This document shows positions 1 to 12,100 of a DNA stretch of 64,000 nucleotides, in pieces. The translations under genes and the position numbers were made by a program. Where the stretch lies: contig NW_027184063.1 in the NCBI RefSeq assembly GCF_041296385.1, forward strand, positions 1,054,001 to 1,118,000, written 5' to 3'. The notes under the pieces were generated by a model. The model was not told the DNA's origin, did not search any database, and saw nothing but the letters and a program-made list of their open reading frames with translations. Position 1 is the stretch's first letter. Each line of letters opens with the position of its first letter. The stretch comes from Aphelocoma coerulescens (taxonomy: Eukaryota; Chordata; Aves; Passeriformes; Corvidae).

Positions 1-1058
1 CTCCCAGTGTGGTCCCAGTCACCACCCGCATGGTCTCAGACACTCCCAGTATATTGCAGTTGCCCTGAACATTCTTGTGGTCATTCCCAGGCACTCCCAG
101 TTACTTCGGCATGGTGCAGTTAACCCCCAATTTTATCCCAGTCACTGCCAGTACATCCCAGTTGTCACCAGCATGCATCCTATCATTCCCAGTTGCTCCC
201 AGTCTGATCTCAGTGTATCCCCAGTAGGCTCTCAGCATGGGCCTGGTAGCTCCCAGTAATGCCCAGTCAGGGTCCATTGACACCCACTATAATCCCAGTA
301 TGATCCCAGTCACTTTCAATATGATGCCAGTGGCCCCCAGTGTGCTCCCAGTTGTTGCCGGCCAGTGCCAGCATGAGCCCAGTAGCCTCCTGTATGATCC
401 CTTTGACTCCCTGTCTCACCCAGTATATCCCCTTCACCCCCAGCATGCTTCCAGTCCTTCCCTCTTCTTCCCACTTGCTTTCAGCATGATTCCAGTTGCT
501 CACAGCCATTCCCAGTCAATCCCAGGATGATTCCAGTCACTCTCAGTATGATCCCAGTCTCACCCAGCTGCTCCCACTGTAATTCCAGTATGATCCCACT
601 TGCCCCCAGCATAGTTCCAGTTGTTCCCGGTTCCTCCCAATATGATCCCAGTTGCCCCTAGAATGATCCCAGTCACGCCCAGTTGCCCCCAGCATAGATC
701 CAGTTGCTCCCAGGTGCCCCCAGTGTGGTCCCAGTTATCCCCAGCATGGTCCCAGCTGTTCCCAGTGTGGTTCCAGTAAACCCCAGTGTGGTTCCAGACA
801 CTGCCAGTATATCCCAGTTGGCCTCAGCATGCTTGTAATCATTCCCAGGCACTCCCAGTTGCCCCAGTAAGGTTCTAGTTCCCTCAGAATGATCCCAGTC
901 TTTCCCAGTTACTCCCAGTTGCCTCCAGCATGATCCCAGTTTCTGGCAGTTGCCAAAGTGTTGTCCCAGTTGCTCCCAGTATGATTCCAGTTGCCCCAGT
1001 TCTCCCCTCAGCATGGTTCCAGTACCTTCCAGCTGATCCCAGCTGCTCCCAATGTGTC
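1..1058 (-). repeat. GGG-rich satellite, about 10.3-bp period (cccagt strand)
   Basis: The block is built from short units sharing cccagt or, on the other strand, actggga, spaced 9 to 11 bp and often pairing into a 21-bp dimer. It is the reverse complement of 49,667-50,925. Because 21 bp equals 7 codons, long open frames appear on both strands; they have no gene structure and are treated as spurious. A 258-bp internal duplication seen opposite (49,850-50,366) is present only once here. Confidence 0.9.
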
Positions 1059-1471
1059 TGATGCCTTATGAGGCCTCCTAGAAACAGAGACTAGACAGGA
1101 GTAAAGGAATAAAAGAGATATTTATTTGAAATGTTTTCAAAGGTACACTCTGGGGAGCCTGAAGCTATTCTCAAAATGGACCCCAGGTCATGAGTTCTTC
1201 ACACTTTGATAGGTTTTGTTCATTTGCATAGCAGAGTTAATTCCCCAGTTAAAGCTTCAGTTTTCCCCACAGCTTACCCTGCCTTTAGAGGCTCTTTGTT
1301 TTCTACTTTTTTGCCTAGGACAGTCTTGGTGTCCTTGGAAAGCAGGGCCAGAGAGGCTTTGTTATGTCTACCTAGCATGAGAGAGCAAAAATTAACAGGC
1401 TACAAGAAACTTCAGCGTCACACACTAGGCAGTACAGAATTTGAAAAATATAAAGGTTGAAACCTAAAGCA
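1059..1471 (-). repeat. ERV1 3' LTR
   Basis: The 413-bp LTR starts tgatgcct and ends aaagca on the plus strand. Its partner is the split 5' LTR at 8,025 and 14,628-14,780. The minus strand carries an AATAAA-type signal (tttatt on plus near 1,120). The shared end sequence lets both edges be placed to the base. Confidence 0.85.
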
Positions 1472-1892
1472 TCATTCGCCCTCTTTAGAGGCTTGACAAG
1501 GCCTCTATCTTATTGAGACTCTATTCCAAATATTCTAAATATCTACTAATAATATGTGTTTAACAGCAGTATATATCTATAAACAAGAATTACAATTACA
1601 ATCACAATCATTATAAACAATCTTTAATTCAGGGTCAGTTTGGTAACCACAAAACCAGGATGTGGAAGATACAATCAGCTTTGAACATTATCCAGTGTAA
1701 GATCTAAGTTAATTCTCAAACTGTAAACAAATTTTGTTGCTCTTTTCACTTCAGTTTACATGTCAATTGTTAGTTTTGTATCCAAATGAATGTCTTTGTA
1801 TATACTTTGGACTAGAATCATATGCAAAATTTAGTTCCAAACCTGAGTGAGGGTTACCAACTACGTAGGTAATAAGCATAGGAAAAAATCAT
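1472..1892 (-). other. ERV1 region between integrase and 3' LTR; no gene
   Basis: This is AT-rich sequence with no convincing reading frame. The part next to the LTR is purine-rich on the minus strand (aaagaggg) and may be the polypurine tract. An env gene would normally sit here and is missing. Confidence 0.6.
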
Positions 1893-2776
1893 TTAAACTA
1901 CATCATCTTCATTTGTATCAATCTCTGCTTTCTCAGTTGTTTCAGGAGCAGAAGCCTTCTTAACTCTGGAGTAGTGAATCCAGGGTCCTTTGCCAGTGAC
2001 TTTGACTGCGGTGAGGGTGGTCATCAAAATCTGGAATGGTCCTTTCCACTTGGTCTGTAGGGGGTCACTGTCCCACCACTTAACACAGACCCAGTCTCCA
2101 GGCTGGAAGGGATGTGCAGGGGTGTCCAATCCTATGGGTTTGGATGACACAATGTAATTCTGGAGCTTCTGCAAAGTAGAACCTAAAGCCATTAGATATC
2201 TCTGTAAATCAAGTTTTCCCCTCATGTGAATTTCACCCGGAACATGTGGAGTTTGATATGGCCTGCCATATAATATTTCATAGGGACTGATGTTATCCCT
2301 CCACCTTGGTTGTATACAGATCCTCAGTAAAGCTATAGGCAAGGCCTGAACCCACGTCATGGATGTCTCTTGACAAATTTTGCTAATTTGTGCCTTACCA
2401 TTTGCTTGGGGTCTGTAAGGTGTGTGCAGATCCCAAGCAATTCCCATAATCGGGCTAACCTCTTGAATCACATTTGCAACAAATGTGGTCCCTTGTCCGA
2501 GGACATACCTAAAGGAGCCCCAAACCTTAGTATTATATAATTAAGCAAAACTTTCACCACCTCCTTGTCTGTGTCAGTGTGACAGGGGTAAGCTTCAGGC
2601 CATCCACTGAAGGTGTCAACCAACACCAGTATGTACCTGTATCCTTCTTTGTGTGGTAACTCAGCAAAGTCTATTTGCCAGTAATCTCCAGGAAGATCCC
2701 CTGCCTTTGCTACTCTTAACACAACTCTTTTCCTCATATCAGGATTGTTTCTGCAGCAGATTTCACACTTGCTCAC
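1893..2776 (-). pseudogene. ERV1 integrase (two frames, catalytic Glu lost)
   Basis: The upstream part (2,776-2,468) holds the end of the zinc-binding domain (CEICC) and the core with catalytic Asp in WQIDFAEL and a second Asp in SSDKGP. The downstream part (2,471-1,893) continues through PYRPQANG and the C-terminal domain (GDWVCVKWW, KWKGPFQI). The two parts overlap in different frames, so there is a frameshift near 2,470. In gammaretroviral integrases the third catalytic residue, Glu, follows the PQxxG motif by three residues; here that position reads Gln (GKAQ). The enzyme would be inactive even if the frame were intact. Confidence 0.85.
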
Positions 2777-3020
2777 TACTGATTGTACAATATCTGTGAT
2801 TCCCTTTCCTATTACTACCTTTTTCAGATGTTTCAGAAGATTTTCAACCCCAAAATGTGTGCTTTCATGTTCTCTTCAAGCTAGCTCTCTAAGGATTAGA
2901 GGTGGGACTACAACCTGATTTGCATGTGTAACAGCCCATCCATTTTCTGTGATCTCAGCCTTAAGAAACTTAATTAACTTGTGGTCTGCCTGATCATATT
3001 TTGGGGTGAACCCTGACAAA

Positions 3021-4939
3021 TCAATCTTTTTTTTGTGGAATTACTGCAAGAATACCTTTTTCTGCAGCCCTTCTTGCTGTTTCATCGGCAAAGCGATTTC
3101 TCAATTCTGGAGTGGTTTTCTCTTTCTGGTGACCCTTACAATGCATGGTAGCTACTTCTGTGGGTCTTTTAATGCTCTCTAAGAGGGCAAGGATTTGTTC
3201 AGCATGTTTGATCTGGTTACCTTGAGCATTCAACAGTCCTCTCTCCTTCCAGATGGCTCCATGGGTCTGGACAACACTAAACGCATATTTAGAGTCAGTC
3301 CATATAGTTATCTTCTTTCACTCAGGTCTAGGGCCCTCGTTAATGCAATCAGTTCAGCTTTCTGCGATGACACGTCTGCCGGCAGGGCCTTCATTTCAAT
3401 CATCTTGTCCTGGGTTGTTACTGCATAAGCTGTCATTCGTTTACCATTTCTCATGAAGCTGTTCCTGTCTGTAAACAGCTCCCAGTCTGGATTTTCTAGG
3501 GGCACATCCTCCAGGTCTGGTCTGCTGGAATAGACCTCCTTGATCATCTGCAAACAGTCATGCTCAGGCACATCGTCAGTTAAGGTAGAGGACAGAAACA
3601 TGGCAGGGTTAACAACAGAAATTGTTTTCAGGGTAACATCATCCTGTTTTAACAGCAGTGACTGATATCTAAGCATCCGATTGCTGGACAGCCAATGTCT
3701 TCCTTTCTGTTCCAGTAATGCTGCTACTGCATGCGGCACATACACTACAATGTGTTGTCCAAGGGTGAGTTTCTGGGCCTCAGGAATCAGGATGACAGTA
3801 GCTGCCACAGCCTTCAAACACCCAGGCCACCCTTGGCTAACATTGTCCAGCTGTTTGGAAAAATAGGCCACAGCGCTCCGTTGGCTTCCGAGGCGCTGTG
3901 CTAATATGCCCAGTGCCACATTAAGTCTCTCATGTGTAAAAAGTTCAAAAGGCTTAGTCAAGTCTGGTAAGCCCAGTGCTGGAGCTGACATTAGAGAATG
4001 TTTCAGCTGTTTAAATGCAGCCCTTGTGCTTTCAGTCCAAATTATAACACCATTTTCAGCTGCTTTTATTGCTCCATACAATGGTTCATCAACAACCCAT
4101 AATTTGCTATCCACAAACGACACCAACCTACCATTCCCAGAAAAGCTTGCATTTCTCTCACGGTGTGGGGATCTGGAAGTCGGCAGATGGCTTCCTTCCG
4201 TTCCTTGCTGAGCTGTCGATGTCCACGGAAGATCTCAAGTCCCAAGTAAACTACTGCTTCCTTGGCGATCTGTGCCTTGTCTTTGGAAACTCTGTACCCA
4301 CTCTGTCCCAAAAAGTTTAACAAGCTTACAATGAATTGGATGCAGTCATCTCTGGTCTTAGCTGCAATCACAATGTCATCAACATACTGAAGGATAACCC
4401 TTACTGGCTCTTGTCTCCTCCAATCTTCTAATTCCTTTGCTAGCTGGTTTCCAAATATTGTTGGGCTATTCTTGAAACCCTGGGGCAGGACTGTCCAAGT
4501 AAGCTGACTTTTCCTCCCCGTTTCGGGATTCTCCCACTCAAAAGCAAAGAGCTCCTGGCTGTTTTTATGCACAGGAATGCAGAAAAAGGCATCTTTTAGG
4601 TCCACAACAGTAAACACTCCTAATTCATCTGTCAGTGTGGTCAAAAGTGTGTACAGATTGGCAACCACTGGGTGTATGTCCTCTGTAATTTTGTTAATTG
4701 CCCTCAAACCTTGGACCAACCGATAACTTTTACCATCAGCTTTCTTCACTGAAAGGATTGGACTCACATTGCGCTAATAACCCACTGTGGAGGAATTTTT
4801 CAATTATAGGTGCCGGTCCTTTGCGACTCTCTAATTTTAAAGGATATTGTTTTTGCCTTACCAGTGTAGCTCCTGGTTTGAGTGCAATGCTCAGTGGTTC
4901 TGCCTGTTTGGATCTTCCTGGAACATCACTGGCCCACAC
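3021..4939 (-). pseudogene. ERV1 reverse transcriptase and RNase H
   Basis: RT begins at about 4,939 and runs in pieces to 4,066. Visible motifs are VVDLKDAFF, LPQGFKNSP and the active site YVDD (4,376-4,387). The connection domain and RNase H follow at 4,126-3,308 and end at 3,233-3,021 (HCKGHQK, NRFADETARRAA). RNase H keeps its first Asp, but the usual DG pair reads DR (FTDRNS). Breaks are visible near 4,750, 4,100 and 3,250. The LPQGFKNSP and YVDD combination with this RNase H type is gammaretrovirus-like. Confidence 0.9.
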
Positions 4940-4976
4940 AATTGGATTGACAGCATGTTCGACTTCAATGGGGCTT

Positions 4977-5345
4977 TCACCACATCTGTCCTGTATAAAA
5001 AGTGCAGCAACTTGGACAAATTTTGTTTCTGGAATGATAACTCGTACGCCCTCTCCCCCTTTTAAATTTAATTTCTGCTTCCAATTTTTCTAACAAATCC
5101 CTCCCCAGCAATGGTTTAGGGGAGTTAGGCATATAAAGAAATTGATGAGTTACCCAGTGCTTCCCCAGTTCAAATGTCAAAGGTTGGAAGAAAGGCCATG
5201 TTTCAGTTATCCCTGTTGCCCCAACTACACGAACACTTTCATGACTCAGTTTCCCTTCTTAAGTATTTAACACAGAATATGCCACACCGGTGTCTACCAG
5301 AAATTCTGTCTCATCTTTCCCCAGCTTAGCTATAACCAAAGGCTC
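4977..5345 (-). pseudogene. ERV1 aspartic protease
   Basis: The active-site motif LVDTG is read on the minus strand near 5,290 (plus strand caccggtgtctac), preceded by KLGKDETEF. The C-terminal helix motif LLGRDLLEKL lies at about 5,105-5,080. A frame change separates the halves. It sits between the Gag zinc knuckle and RT, the standard place for a retroviral protease. Confidence 0.8.
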
Positions 5346-5435
5346 TGCTGGGGGAGAAGCCTCCGGTCCCCATCATTCTGAGTTTGAGTTTTGTTCCAAT
5401 GGGAGCTGTGGAACTGGGGGTGTCTTCTTCAACAT

Positions 5436-7445
5436 CGGACAGTCAGCTTTCCAATGCCCTTTCTTCTTGCAATAAGCGCATGTGTCTTTCTCCCTAGGGG
5501 GAGAGGCTTTCTTAGATGACTTTTCCTGACTATCCTTCTTCCTGGGACAGGGTTTACCTTTGTCACTGGAGTCTCTGGCTCAAAACACTCTCTAGGCTAC
5601 TTCTAACAATTTATTCATGTCTTGAACACCTTCTAACTTTTGCAACTTTCTTCTTATATAGTTTGAAACCTGACCCATAAACAAATAAGCCAGATGATTT
5701 TCCCCTTCCGCTGTATCAGTATTTATGTTTGTGTATTTGGTAGCAGCTTCTCTTAACCTATTCAAAAAATCAGTAGGAGTTTCATTAGGACCTTGCTTCA
5801 CTTCATAAAGCTTTGCCCAGTTAAAAGCTTTAGGGACACCATGCTTTAACCCATATACTATGAGATCTTGATACTATTTTAATCTTTGCATTTCTGCTGG
5901 CACATTTGGGTCCCACCTTGGATCATCTGTTGGGAAAATTTCTGCGACTGTACCTTGGAACATCCTGCTAGCTATGCCTAATTCCACAGAGTTTATAGTA
6001 GCTTTGTTTACCATCTGTCTTTTACTGGGATCAAGCAATATCTATCATAGCTGCCAAATCACTCCAGTCAGGGTTCTGTGTTTTGATTGCTCTTTGTACC
6101 AAAGTAGCCACTTTGTCTGGATTTTCTTTATATTTTCGCACTTCGTACTCTTCCATTGTTCTAACTCTGAGAGAGTACAGAACCTTCACATAGATTGGCC
6201 CTTGATTACCCGCAGCCTGTCTCAGAGGGGCTTGCAAAACTGGCTCCCTTTTTGCTCTGGTCTGTTTAGCAATTGGGCTTCACTCCCTTATTGCTTTTCT
6301 TGCTGTCTTTCCCCTCTTTCATCTGCTTAAAGCAGCTATCTCATCTTCCTCCTCAGAGGAACTGCCTGGGTGAGAGCTGTCTGATTCTGTGGAGTCGGCT
6401 GTGTCAGGTCTGCCCCAGCCCGTTCTGGTATATCACTGACAGGGACCTACTCCGCCGCAGGGGCCGGGCAGTGTCCCTGGGCCTGCATGCTTTGATGACT
6501 TCATCCTCTAAGCCAGCCACTCTGCGTGAGGCGTTGTCATGGAGATTCCGATGCCTGGGAGAGGGAGGAATGCCACCTCCCCTGAGGGAGGTTCCCTCCC
6601 TACCCTCTTCATGGAAAGTCCTGCCCTCAGGCTCCACCTCCAAGGGCGGGGCTGTAGGCTGCACACACTGGCTGTCCTCTCCCCTTGGCCCATCTGCTCC
6701 TGGTGGGACCGAAGGGGAGGCGGGGGAGAGAGAGCCGGGCAGTTTCTGGGCAGAAGCTGCTGGAGACACAAGCGCCTTCCAGAGCCGCCATGGCCAGTCT
6801 TCATCCTGTTTTAGATGCGGCCCTGCTGGAGCATGAGTCACGGTTGGGAAGTCTCCCGGGTCTGCGGGAGGTCGCGGGGGCGGCCACTCTGCCTTCTCCT
6901 TCTCCTTTTTCACCGGCTGTAACCCATCTAAAGCTGCCTCTCCTTCCCCCCGTCACCCCCAAGATCCATATTGGCTGATAAGGAGAAGGGGGAGGGAGAG
7001 GGAGAGGAGGAGGAGGAGGGGGATCCAATCTCGAGGCGGGAGCTATTAAATCCATCTCCACGTCTTCCCCTTTTGTCAGGTCCAACATAGACTTCTTAAT
7101 CTTTTTCTCTTTTTTCCTTAAAAACAGTATATGCTCTTTTTTAGATATTTGTAACTTAGATGCAGCCAAGAAGAGCTTGGCGTACTCTAATTCTAAGAAA
7201 CAGCGATCTCTTCGATGATACGATATTAAACTCAATAATAACTCTTCATCTAGGCTTCCAAACTGCGGCCACTTTTGCCAGTTATCTAACCTATAAGCTG
7301 GCCAAATCAATGTTGAAAGCCTAATTAATTCTGCTTTTGTAAGGGTTTTATCTTTGCCAATCAATTTTGCCCAGTTATCTAATACAAAGCTTAAAGGGGT
7401 GTTTGGTGGTATTTCACTCCCCATACAAGAAATACTACTGCCCAT
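5436..7445 (-). pseudogene. ERV1 gag (matrix, capsid, nucleocapsid pieces)
   Basis: The start is the ATG at 7,445 followed by Gly-Ser-Ser, a myristoylation-type N-terminus. The matrix motif TPLSFVLDNW is followed by a proline-rich linker near 7,020-6,950. Capsid appears at 6,237-6,031 (APLRQAAGNQGP) and 5,801-5,592, where QGPNETPTDFLNRL is the major homology region. One CCHC knuckle of form CX2CX4HX4C (CAYC, then H, then C) lies near 5,478-5,436, as in gammaretroviruses. The stretch 6,913-6,404 is GC-rich and out of frame with the capsid pieces, so gag is multiply frameshifted. Confidence 0.85.
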
Positions 7446-7526
7446 GGTTTTATGCTTATAAACAGAAAATTCATGAAAATAAAGCAACAAGATCTAAATC
7501 ACTCTATAAAACAGAGAGAGAAAACT

Positions 7527-7618
7527 AGAGAAGGTAGGATTCGAACCCACAACCCTGGGGATTCAAACTGAGGCTCAAAATACAATCCAAGCCACTGTGC
7601 CACCTGGCTGCATGTTGA
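7527..7618 (-). other. tRNA-like remnant in the ERV1 leader
   Basis: On the minus strand the stretch contains a good T-arm (gtggg, loop ttcgaat, cctac) and a D-arm-like segment (ggtggcacagtggcttggat). The spacing suggests a type II tRNA (Ser or Leu) or a tRNA-derived SINE fragment. The acceptor stem does not pair convincingly, so it is not called as a functional tRNA. It sits between the LTR and gag of ERV1. Confidence 0.35.
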
Positions 7619-8024
7619 AGGGTGATGGCTGGATGGAAGCTAGCAACAAACCAACAGAGGGAAAATCAAATTCCCTGGGACTCTCACACAAGTTCTCTGA
7701 CAAGCTCTCATGAGCTGCCAAGCTAACAAAAGGGGGAAACACCAAACAAAACCCCTTGGACCCTCCAGAGTCCCTAAACAAACTGTAAGAGATGTCTTAA
7801 TACCCAATTCAGGTGTTAACAACAGAATGCCACCTTTATTCAGTTACTCACGTGCCTCTGTGCTGGATCTGGAGAGTTTTCTGGGCTCTTGAGGCTTCTC
7901 TGCCTCCTGGACTCCTGGCAACTGCCCCCCCGGGTGCTGGCAAGGGGGGGAGCTGGGCTGGATCTTTCTGAGTCCCAGAGGACTTTGGGAAGCCTCGTTG
8001 TCCGTTCTGGTGGTGCCAAAGAAC
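7619..8024 (-). other. ERV1 5' leader with putative primer-binding site
   Basis: No coding content is seen. Right after the LTR on the minus strand comes a 4-base spacer and tggcaccaccagaacgga (8,018-8,001), the expected place of a primer-binding site beginning TGG. I could not assign the tRNA. Confidence 0.5.
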
Positions 8025-8310
8025 TGATGCCTTATGAGGCCTCCTAGAAACAGAGACTAGGCAGGAGTAAAGGAATAAAAGAGATATTTATTTGATAGGA
8101 CCTTCACATGTACACCCTGGGGAGCCTGAAGCCATTCTCAAGATGGACCCCAAGATGGACCCCAGGTCATGAGTTCTTCACACTTTGATAGGTTTGGTTC
8201 ATTTGCATAGCAGGGTTAATTCTCCAATTAAAGCTTCAGTTTTCCCCACAGCTTACCCTGCATTTAGAGGCTCTTTGTTTTCTACTTTTTTGCCTAGGAC
8301 AGTCTTGGTG
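8025..8310 (-). repeat. ERV1 5' LTR, inner part
   Basis: It matches 1,059 to about 1,342 with few differences, including a short local duplication (ccccaagatgga) near 8,145. It is cut by ERV2; the rest of the LTR resumes at 14,628. Confidence 0.85.
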
Positions 8311-9236
8311 TCCTTGGAAAGACAGGTGTCTGCTAAGGAAGGCAGGAGCCTCCCTTGGAATGGCAGATACGACCCCCCTTCCCTCCAAGTTATTATAATT
8401 TTTAAATCAAGGGGCTTTTAGGCAAAGATATGGGAAATAGGAATAACAGTTCTTTACTATTATATATCTATATGTGTATAACCAGTCAAACAAACAACAA
8501 TAACTACAGCAGTAACAGCAAACAATCACAAACCCAGTCCCAGCCTTCTCGGCTGTCAGGCCCTTTCCCCTTGGGTGCAGTTCCTCTCACAGCCGGCAGG
8601 GGCGCTGGCGGCTCCCAGTGAACAGGGCAGGTACGATGGTTCTGCCGCGGCTGCAGGGGGCGCCCCAGAGCGAGCTCAAGGAGCACGTGGCACTGGTGGC
8701 CTGGGATCCTGGGAAGGGATGGAACAAAAGCTTCACAAACCCCTGGGCAGCCGATCCTGGTGTCTGGCCAGACCCTTGGGAACAGCAGGCTGGAACGGCA
8801 GGCTGGAATGGCAGGGACAAGCACAAATCCCGGGTGGCCAACGAGATGTATCCAAATGGGTAACCCCCCCAGGGATCTGGGCAGGCAGGGCGAGCAGGGC
8901 TACAATGTAGCGAAGGCTTGAAGCAACGGCGGGGGCAGGGCAGCCACAGCCCGGCTCCCAGTGGGGCAGGGAAAGGCGGGCTTGGGATCCCGGGGTTTCT
9001 CTGGCAGAAGGAAAAGCAGCCAAAGAAAGCAGCCTCTCTCTCTCTGTCCAAGCGCTGGAGACCGACTTCCCGCACACCCAGGTGAAACAAAAGAGTAGCC
9101 AGATGCACCCCACCCCCATAGGCACCTTTTTTGTTTTTTTAAGTACCCAGCCATTTGTCCCCCTAGCAACATGTATGGGGAAAATTCCTTTAACAGAAAA
9201 AAAACAAAAAACAGGAGAGCTCCTAAAACCCCAACA
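8310..9236 (-). repeat. ERV2 3' LTR
   Basis: This is a near-copy of 13,701-14,627. The right edge on plus is ccaaca (9,236). It contains the unit ggtgtctgctaaggaagg and a CpG-rich centre. Long minus-strand frames inside it are LTR sequence, not genes. Confidence 0.85.
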
Positions 9237-9393
9237 TTATTCACCCCAAATTTTTCCCATACTAACCTGTTACATGAAACGTAACCCTTTTAACCATATA
9301 AATACATGCATCACTTGAATTGTATACATATATACATGCTGATACCGATACAAGTACAGAGACATGGGTAGTTAACCCTAAAACAAGGTCCTC

Positions 9394-10210
9394 TTGAGGT
9401 ATGCATCGGGTCTCTCCATCCCTTTGCATCACCCACCAGGTGCAACCTGGTCCCTGAGCGAAGACAACCCCACGGATGGGTTTGTCTTTGCTCAAGGCAG
9501 AATTAACCCAGTTTTTCCAAGCATACCTCTCACGTGCACCACTGGAACCTTATCCCCGTCTGTTGTTTGTAGGGGTTTGGAATGGGCAGGGCCTGCTCGG
9601 CTGGTGGAGCCTCGGGTGTTAACTAACTGGGTGACTCTTGCTAAATGCATCTCCCAGTTTTTGAAAGTCCCCCCACCCAGTGCCTTCAAGGTGGTTTTAA
9701 GCAGTCCATTACACCGCTCAACCTTCCCAGCTGCTGGTGCATGGTAAGGGATGTGGTACACCCACTCAATGCCATGATCCCTAGCCCAGGTGTTTTATAA
9801 GGCCGTTCTTGAAGTGAGTCCCATTGTCAGACTCAATTCTCTCAGGAGTACCATGCCTCCAAAGGACTTGCTTTTCCAGGCCCAGGATGGTGTTCTGGGC
9901 AGTAGCGTGAGGCACAGGGTAGGTCTCCAGGCATCCTGTGGTTGCTTCTACCATTGTGAGCACATAGCTCTTGCCTTGGCATGTTTGAGGCAGTGTGATG
10001 TAATCAATCTGCCAGGCCTCCCCATACTTGTATTTGGACCATTACCCACCATACCACAGGGGCTTCACCCACTTGGCCTGCTTGATTGCAGTGCATGTCT
10101 CACAATCATGGATCACCTGGGAGATACTGTCCATGGTTAGATCCACCCCTCGATCTCGCGCCCACTTATAGGTGGCATCTCTGCCCTGGTGGTCTGAGGC
10201 ATCATGGGCC
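9394..10210 (-). pseudogene. ERV2 integrase
   Basis: The central core shows ESDNGTHF with the second catalytic Asp (9,830-9,810) and AAGKVERCNG with the catalytic Glu (9,735-9,710). The C-terminal segment GKPIWG-type to GPGCTWWVM reaches about 9,400. Frameshifts near 9,960 and 9,775 split it into at least three pieces. The amino-terminal zinc-binding region lies near 10,210-10,070 (plus-strand cacaatcatg region encodes a CETC-type pair). It corresponds closely to the integrase of ERV3 at 45,880-46,803. Confidence 0.8.
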
Positions 10211-10212
10211 CA

Positions 10213-12100
10213 TCAAGCTAGGAACAACTCTCCTTTATGTTTCCAGTCCAAGTCTATCTGGGACACCTCTATTTTCACAGACTGATCTACCTGTTTGTTG
10301 TTACGATGTTCTTTGTTAGCCTGGCTCTTGGGGACGTGAGCATCTACATAACGGACCTTCACGGATAGCTTCTCTACCCTAGTGGCAATGCCTTTCCACT
10401 CCTCAGCAGCCCAGATTGGTTTTCCTGTACACTGCCAGTTTGCCTTCTTCCACCTTTCCAGCCAACCCCACAGAGCATTGGCTACCATCCATGAGTCAGT
10501 GTAGAGGTAGAGCTTTAGCCACTTCTTTCTTTCAGCTATGTCCAGAGCTAATTGGACAGCTTTGAGTTCAGCAAATTGGCTCGATCCACCTTCCCCTTCA
10601 ATAGCCTGTGCAAATTGTTGTATGGGGCTCCATACAGCGGCTTTCCATTTCCGGCTAGTGCCTACAATTCGGCAGGAACCATCAGTGAAGAGGGCATATT
10701 GTCTTTCACTCTCTGGTAGCTCGTTTTATGGTGGGGCTTCTTCGGCACGCGTCACCTGCTCCTCTTCTTCTTCAGAAGATAACCCAAAAGTCTCACCTTC
10801 TGGCCAGTTTGTAATTATTTCCAAGATCCCAGGGTGATTTGGGTTTCCAATTTGGGCGCGCTGCGTGATGAGGGTGATCCATTTGCTCCAAGTAGCGTCG
10901 GTGGCGTGATGCGTGGAAGGAACCTTTCCTTTGAACATCCACCCAAGCACTGGTAGTTGGGGTGCCAGGAGGAGTTGTGCCTCTGTGCCGATCACTTCTG
11001 AGGTGGCTTGGACTCCTTCATAGGCTGCCAAGATCTCTTTCTCTGTGGGAGTGTAGTTGGCTTCAGATCCTCTGTAGCTTTGGCTCCAGAATCCCAGTGA
11101 TCGGCCCCAAGTCTCACCAGGCACCTTCTGCCGCAGGCTCCAGGACAGACCATTGTTCCCGGCTGCAGAGTAGAGCACATTCTTCACCTCTGGTCCTGTC
11201 CTGACTGGACCAAGGGCTATGGCGTGAGCGATTTCTTGCTTGATCTGGGTGAAGGCTTGTTGCTGTTCAGGGCCCCAGTGGAAATTGTTCTTCTTGCAGG
11301 TAACCAGGTAGAGAGGGCTCACGATCTGTCTGTACTTGGGAATGTGCATTCTCCAGAAACCTATGGCACCTAGGAAAGCTTGTGTTTCCTTCTTGTTGGT
11401 TGGTGGAGACATCACTGTGATCTTCTTGATGACCTCAGTGGGAATCTGACATCATCCATCTTGCCACTTTACTCCCAGGAACTGGATCTCTCGGGCAGGT
11501 CCCTTGACTTTGCTCTTTTGATGGTGAAACCAGCTTCCAGGAGAATCTGGATGATTTTCTCTCCTTTCTCAAATACTTCCGATGCTGTGTTCCCCCACAC
11601 AATGATGTCGTCAATGTACTGCAGATGCTCTGGGGCCTCACCCTCTTCCAGTGCAGCCATGGATCAGTCCATGGCAGATGGTGGGACTGTGCTTCCACCC
11701 CTGGGGCAGTTGGTTCCAGGTGTATTGCACACCCCTCCAGGTGAAGGCAAACTGAGGCCTGCACTCCGCTGCCAGAGGAATGGAGAAAAATGCATTAGCA
11801 ATGTTAATAGTGGCATACCACTTCGCTGCTTTGGACTCCAGCTTGTACTGGAGCGCCAACATGTGCAGCACAGCAGCACTCAATGGTGGAGTCACTTCAT
11901 TCAAAGCACGATAGTCCACAGTCAATCTCCATTCTCCTTCTGATTTGCACACAGGCCAGATGGGGCTGTTGAAGGGTGAGTGGGTCTTGCTGACCACCCC
12001 TTGGCTCTCCAGCTCACAGATCATCTTGTGGATGGGGATCACAGCATCTCGATTTGTCTGATACTGCCAGCAGTGCACTGTCGAGGTAGCAATTGGCACT
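10213..12100 (-). pseudogene. ERV2 reverse transcriptase and RNase H
   Basis: RT motifs read on the minus strand are RLTVDYRALNEV, FSIPLAAECRPQFAF, LPQGWKHSP and the active site YIDD (11,616-11,605). The connection domain follows at 11,415-10,726 (AFLGAIGFWRMHIP). RNase H shows FTDGSCR near 10,680 and YTDSWMVANALWGW at 10,510-10,465. Frames change near 11,650, 11,430 and 10,725. LPQG, deleted in ERV3, is intact here. Confidence 0.87.

Noticed and set aside
673..1014. Long open frames in the satellite (also 267-509, 15,094-15,463, 48,874-50,366 and others)
   Set aside because: They follow from a 21-bp (7-codon) repeat lacking stops, are open on both strands and show no gene structure.
1..1058. 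Possible CRISPR-like array
   Set aside because: Units are about 10 bp, not 25-40 bp repeats with unique spacers, and the genome is vertebrate.
1472..1892. Possible env remnant of ERV1
   Set aside because: No signal peptide, cleavage site or CX6CC motif in any frame, and too short.
6404..6913. 169-codon frame as a separate ERV1 gene
   Set aside because: It lies inside gag between matrix and capsid pieces and is a frameshifted proline-rich linker.
8504..9244. Frames of 100-190 codons within the ERV2 LTRs and the solo LTR at 57 kb
   Set aside because: They lie wholly in LTR sequence and are broken differently in each copy.
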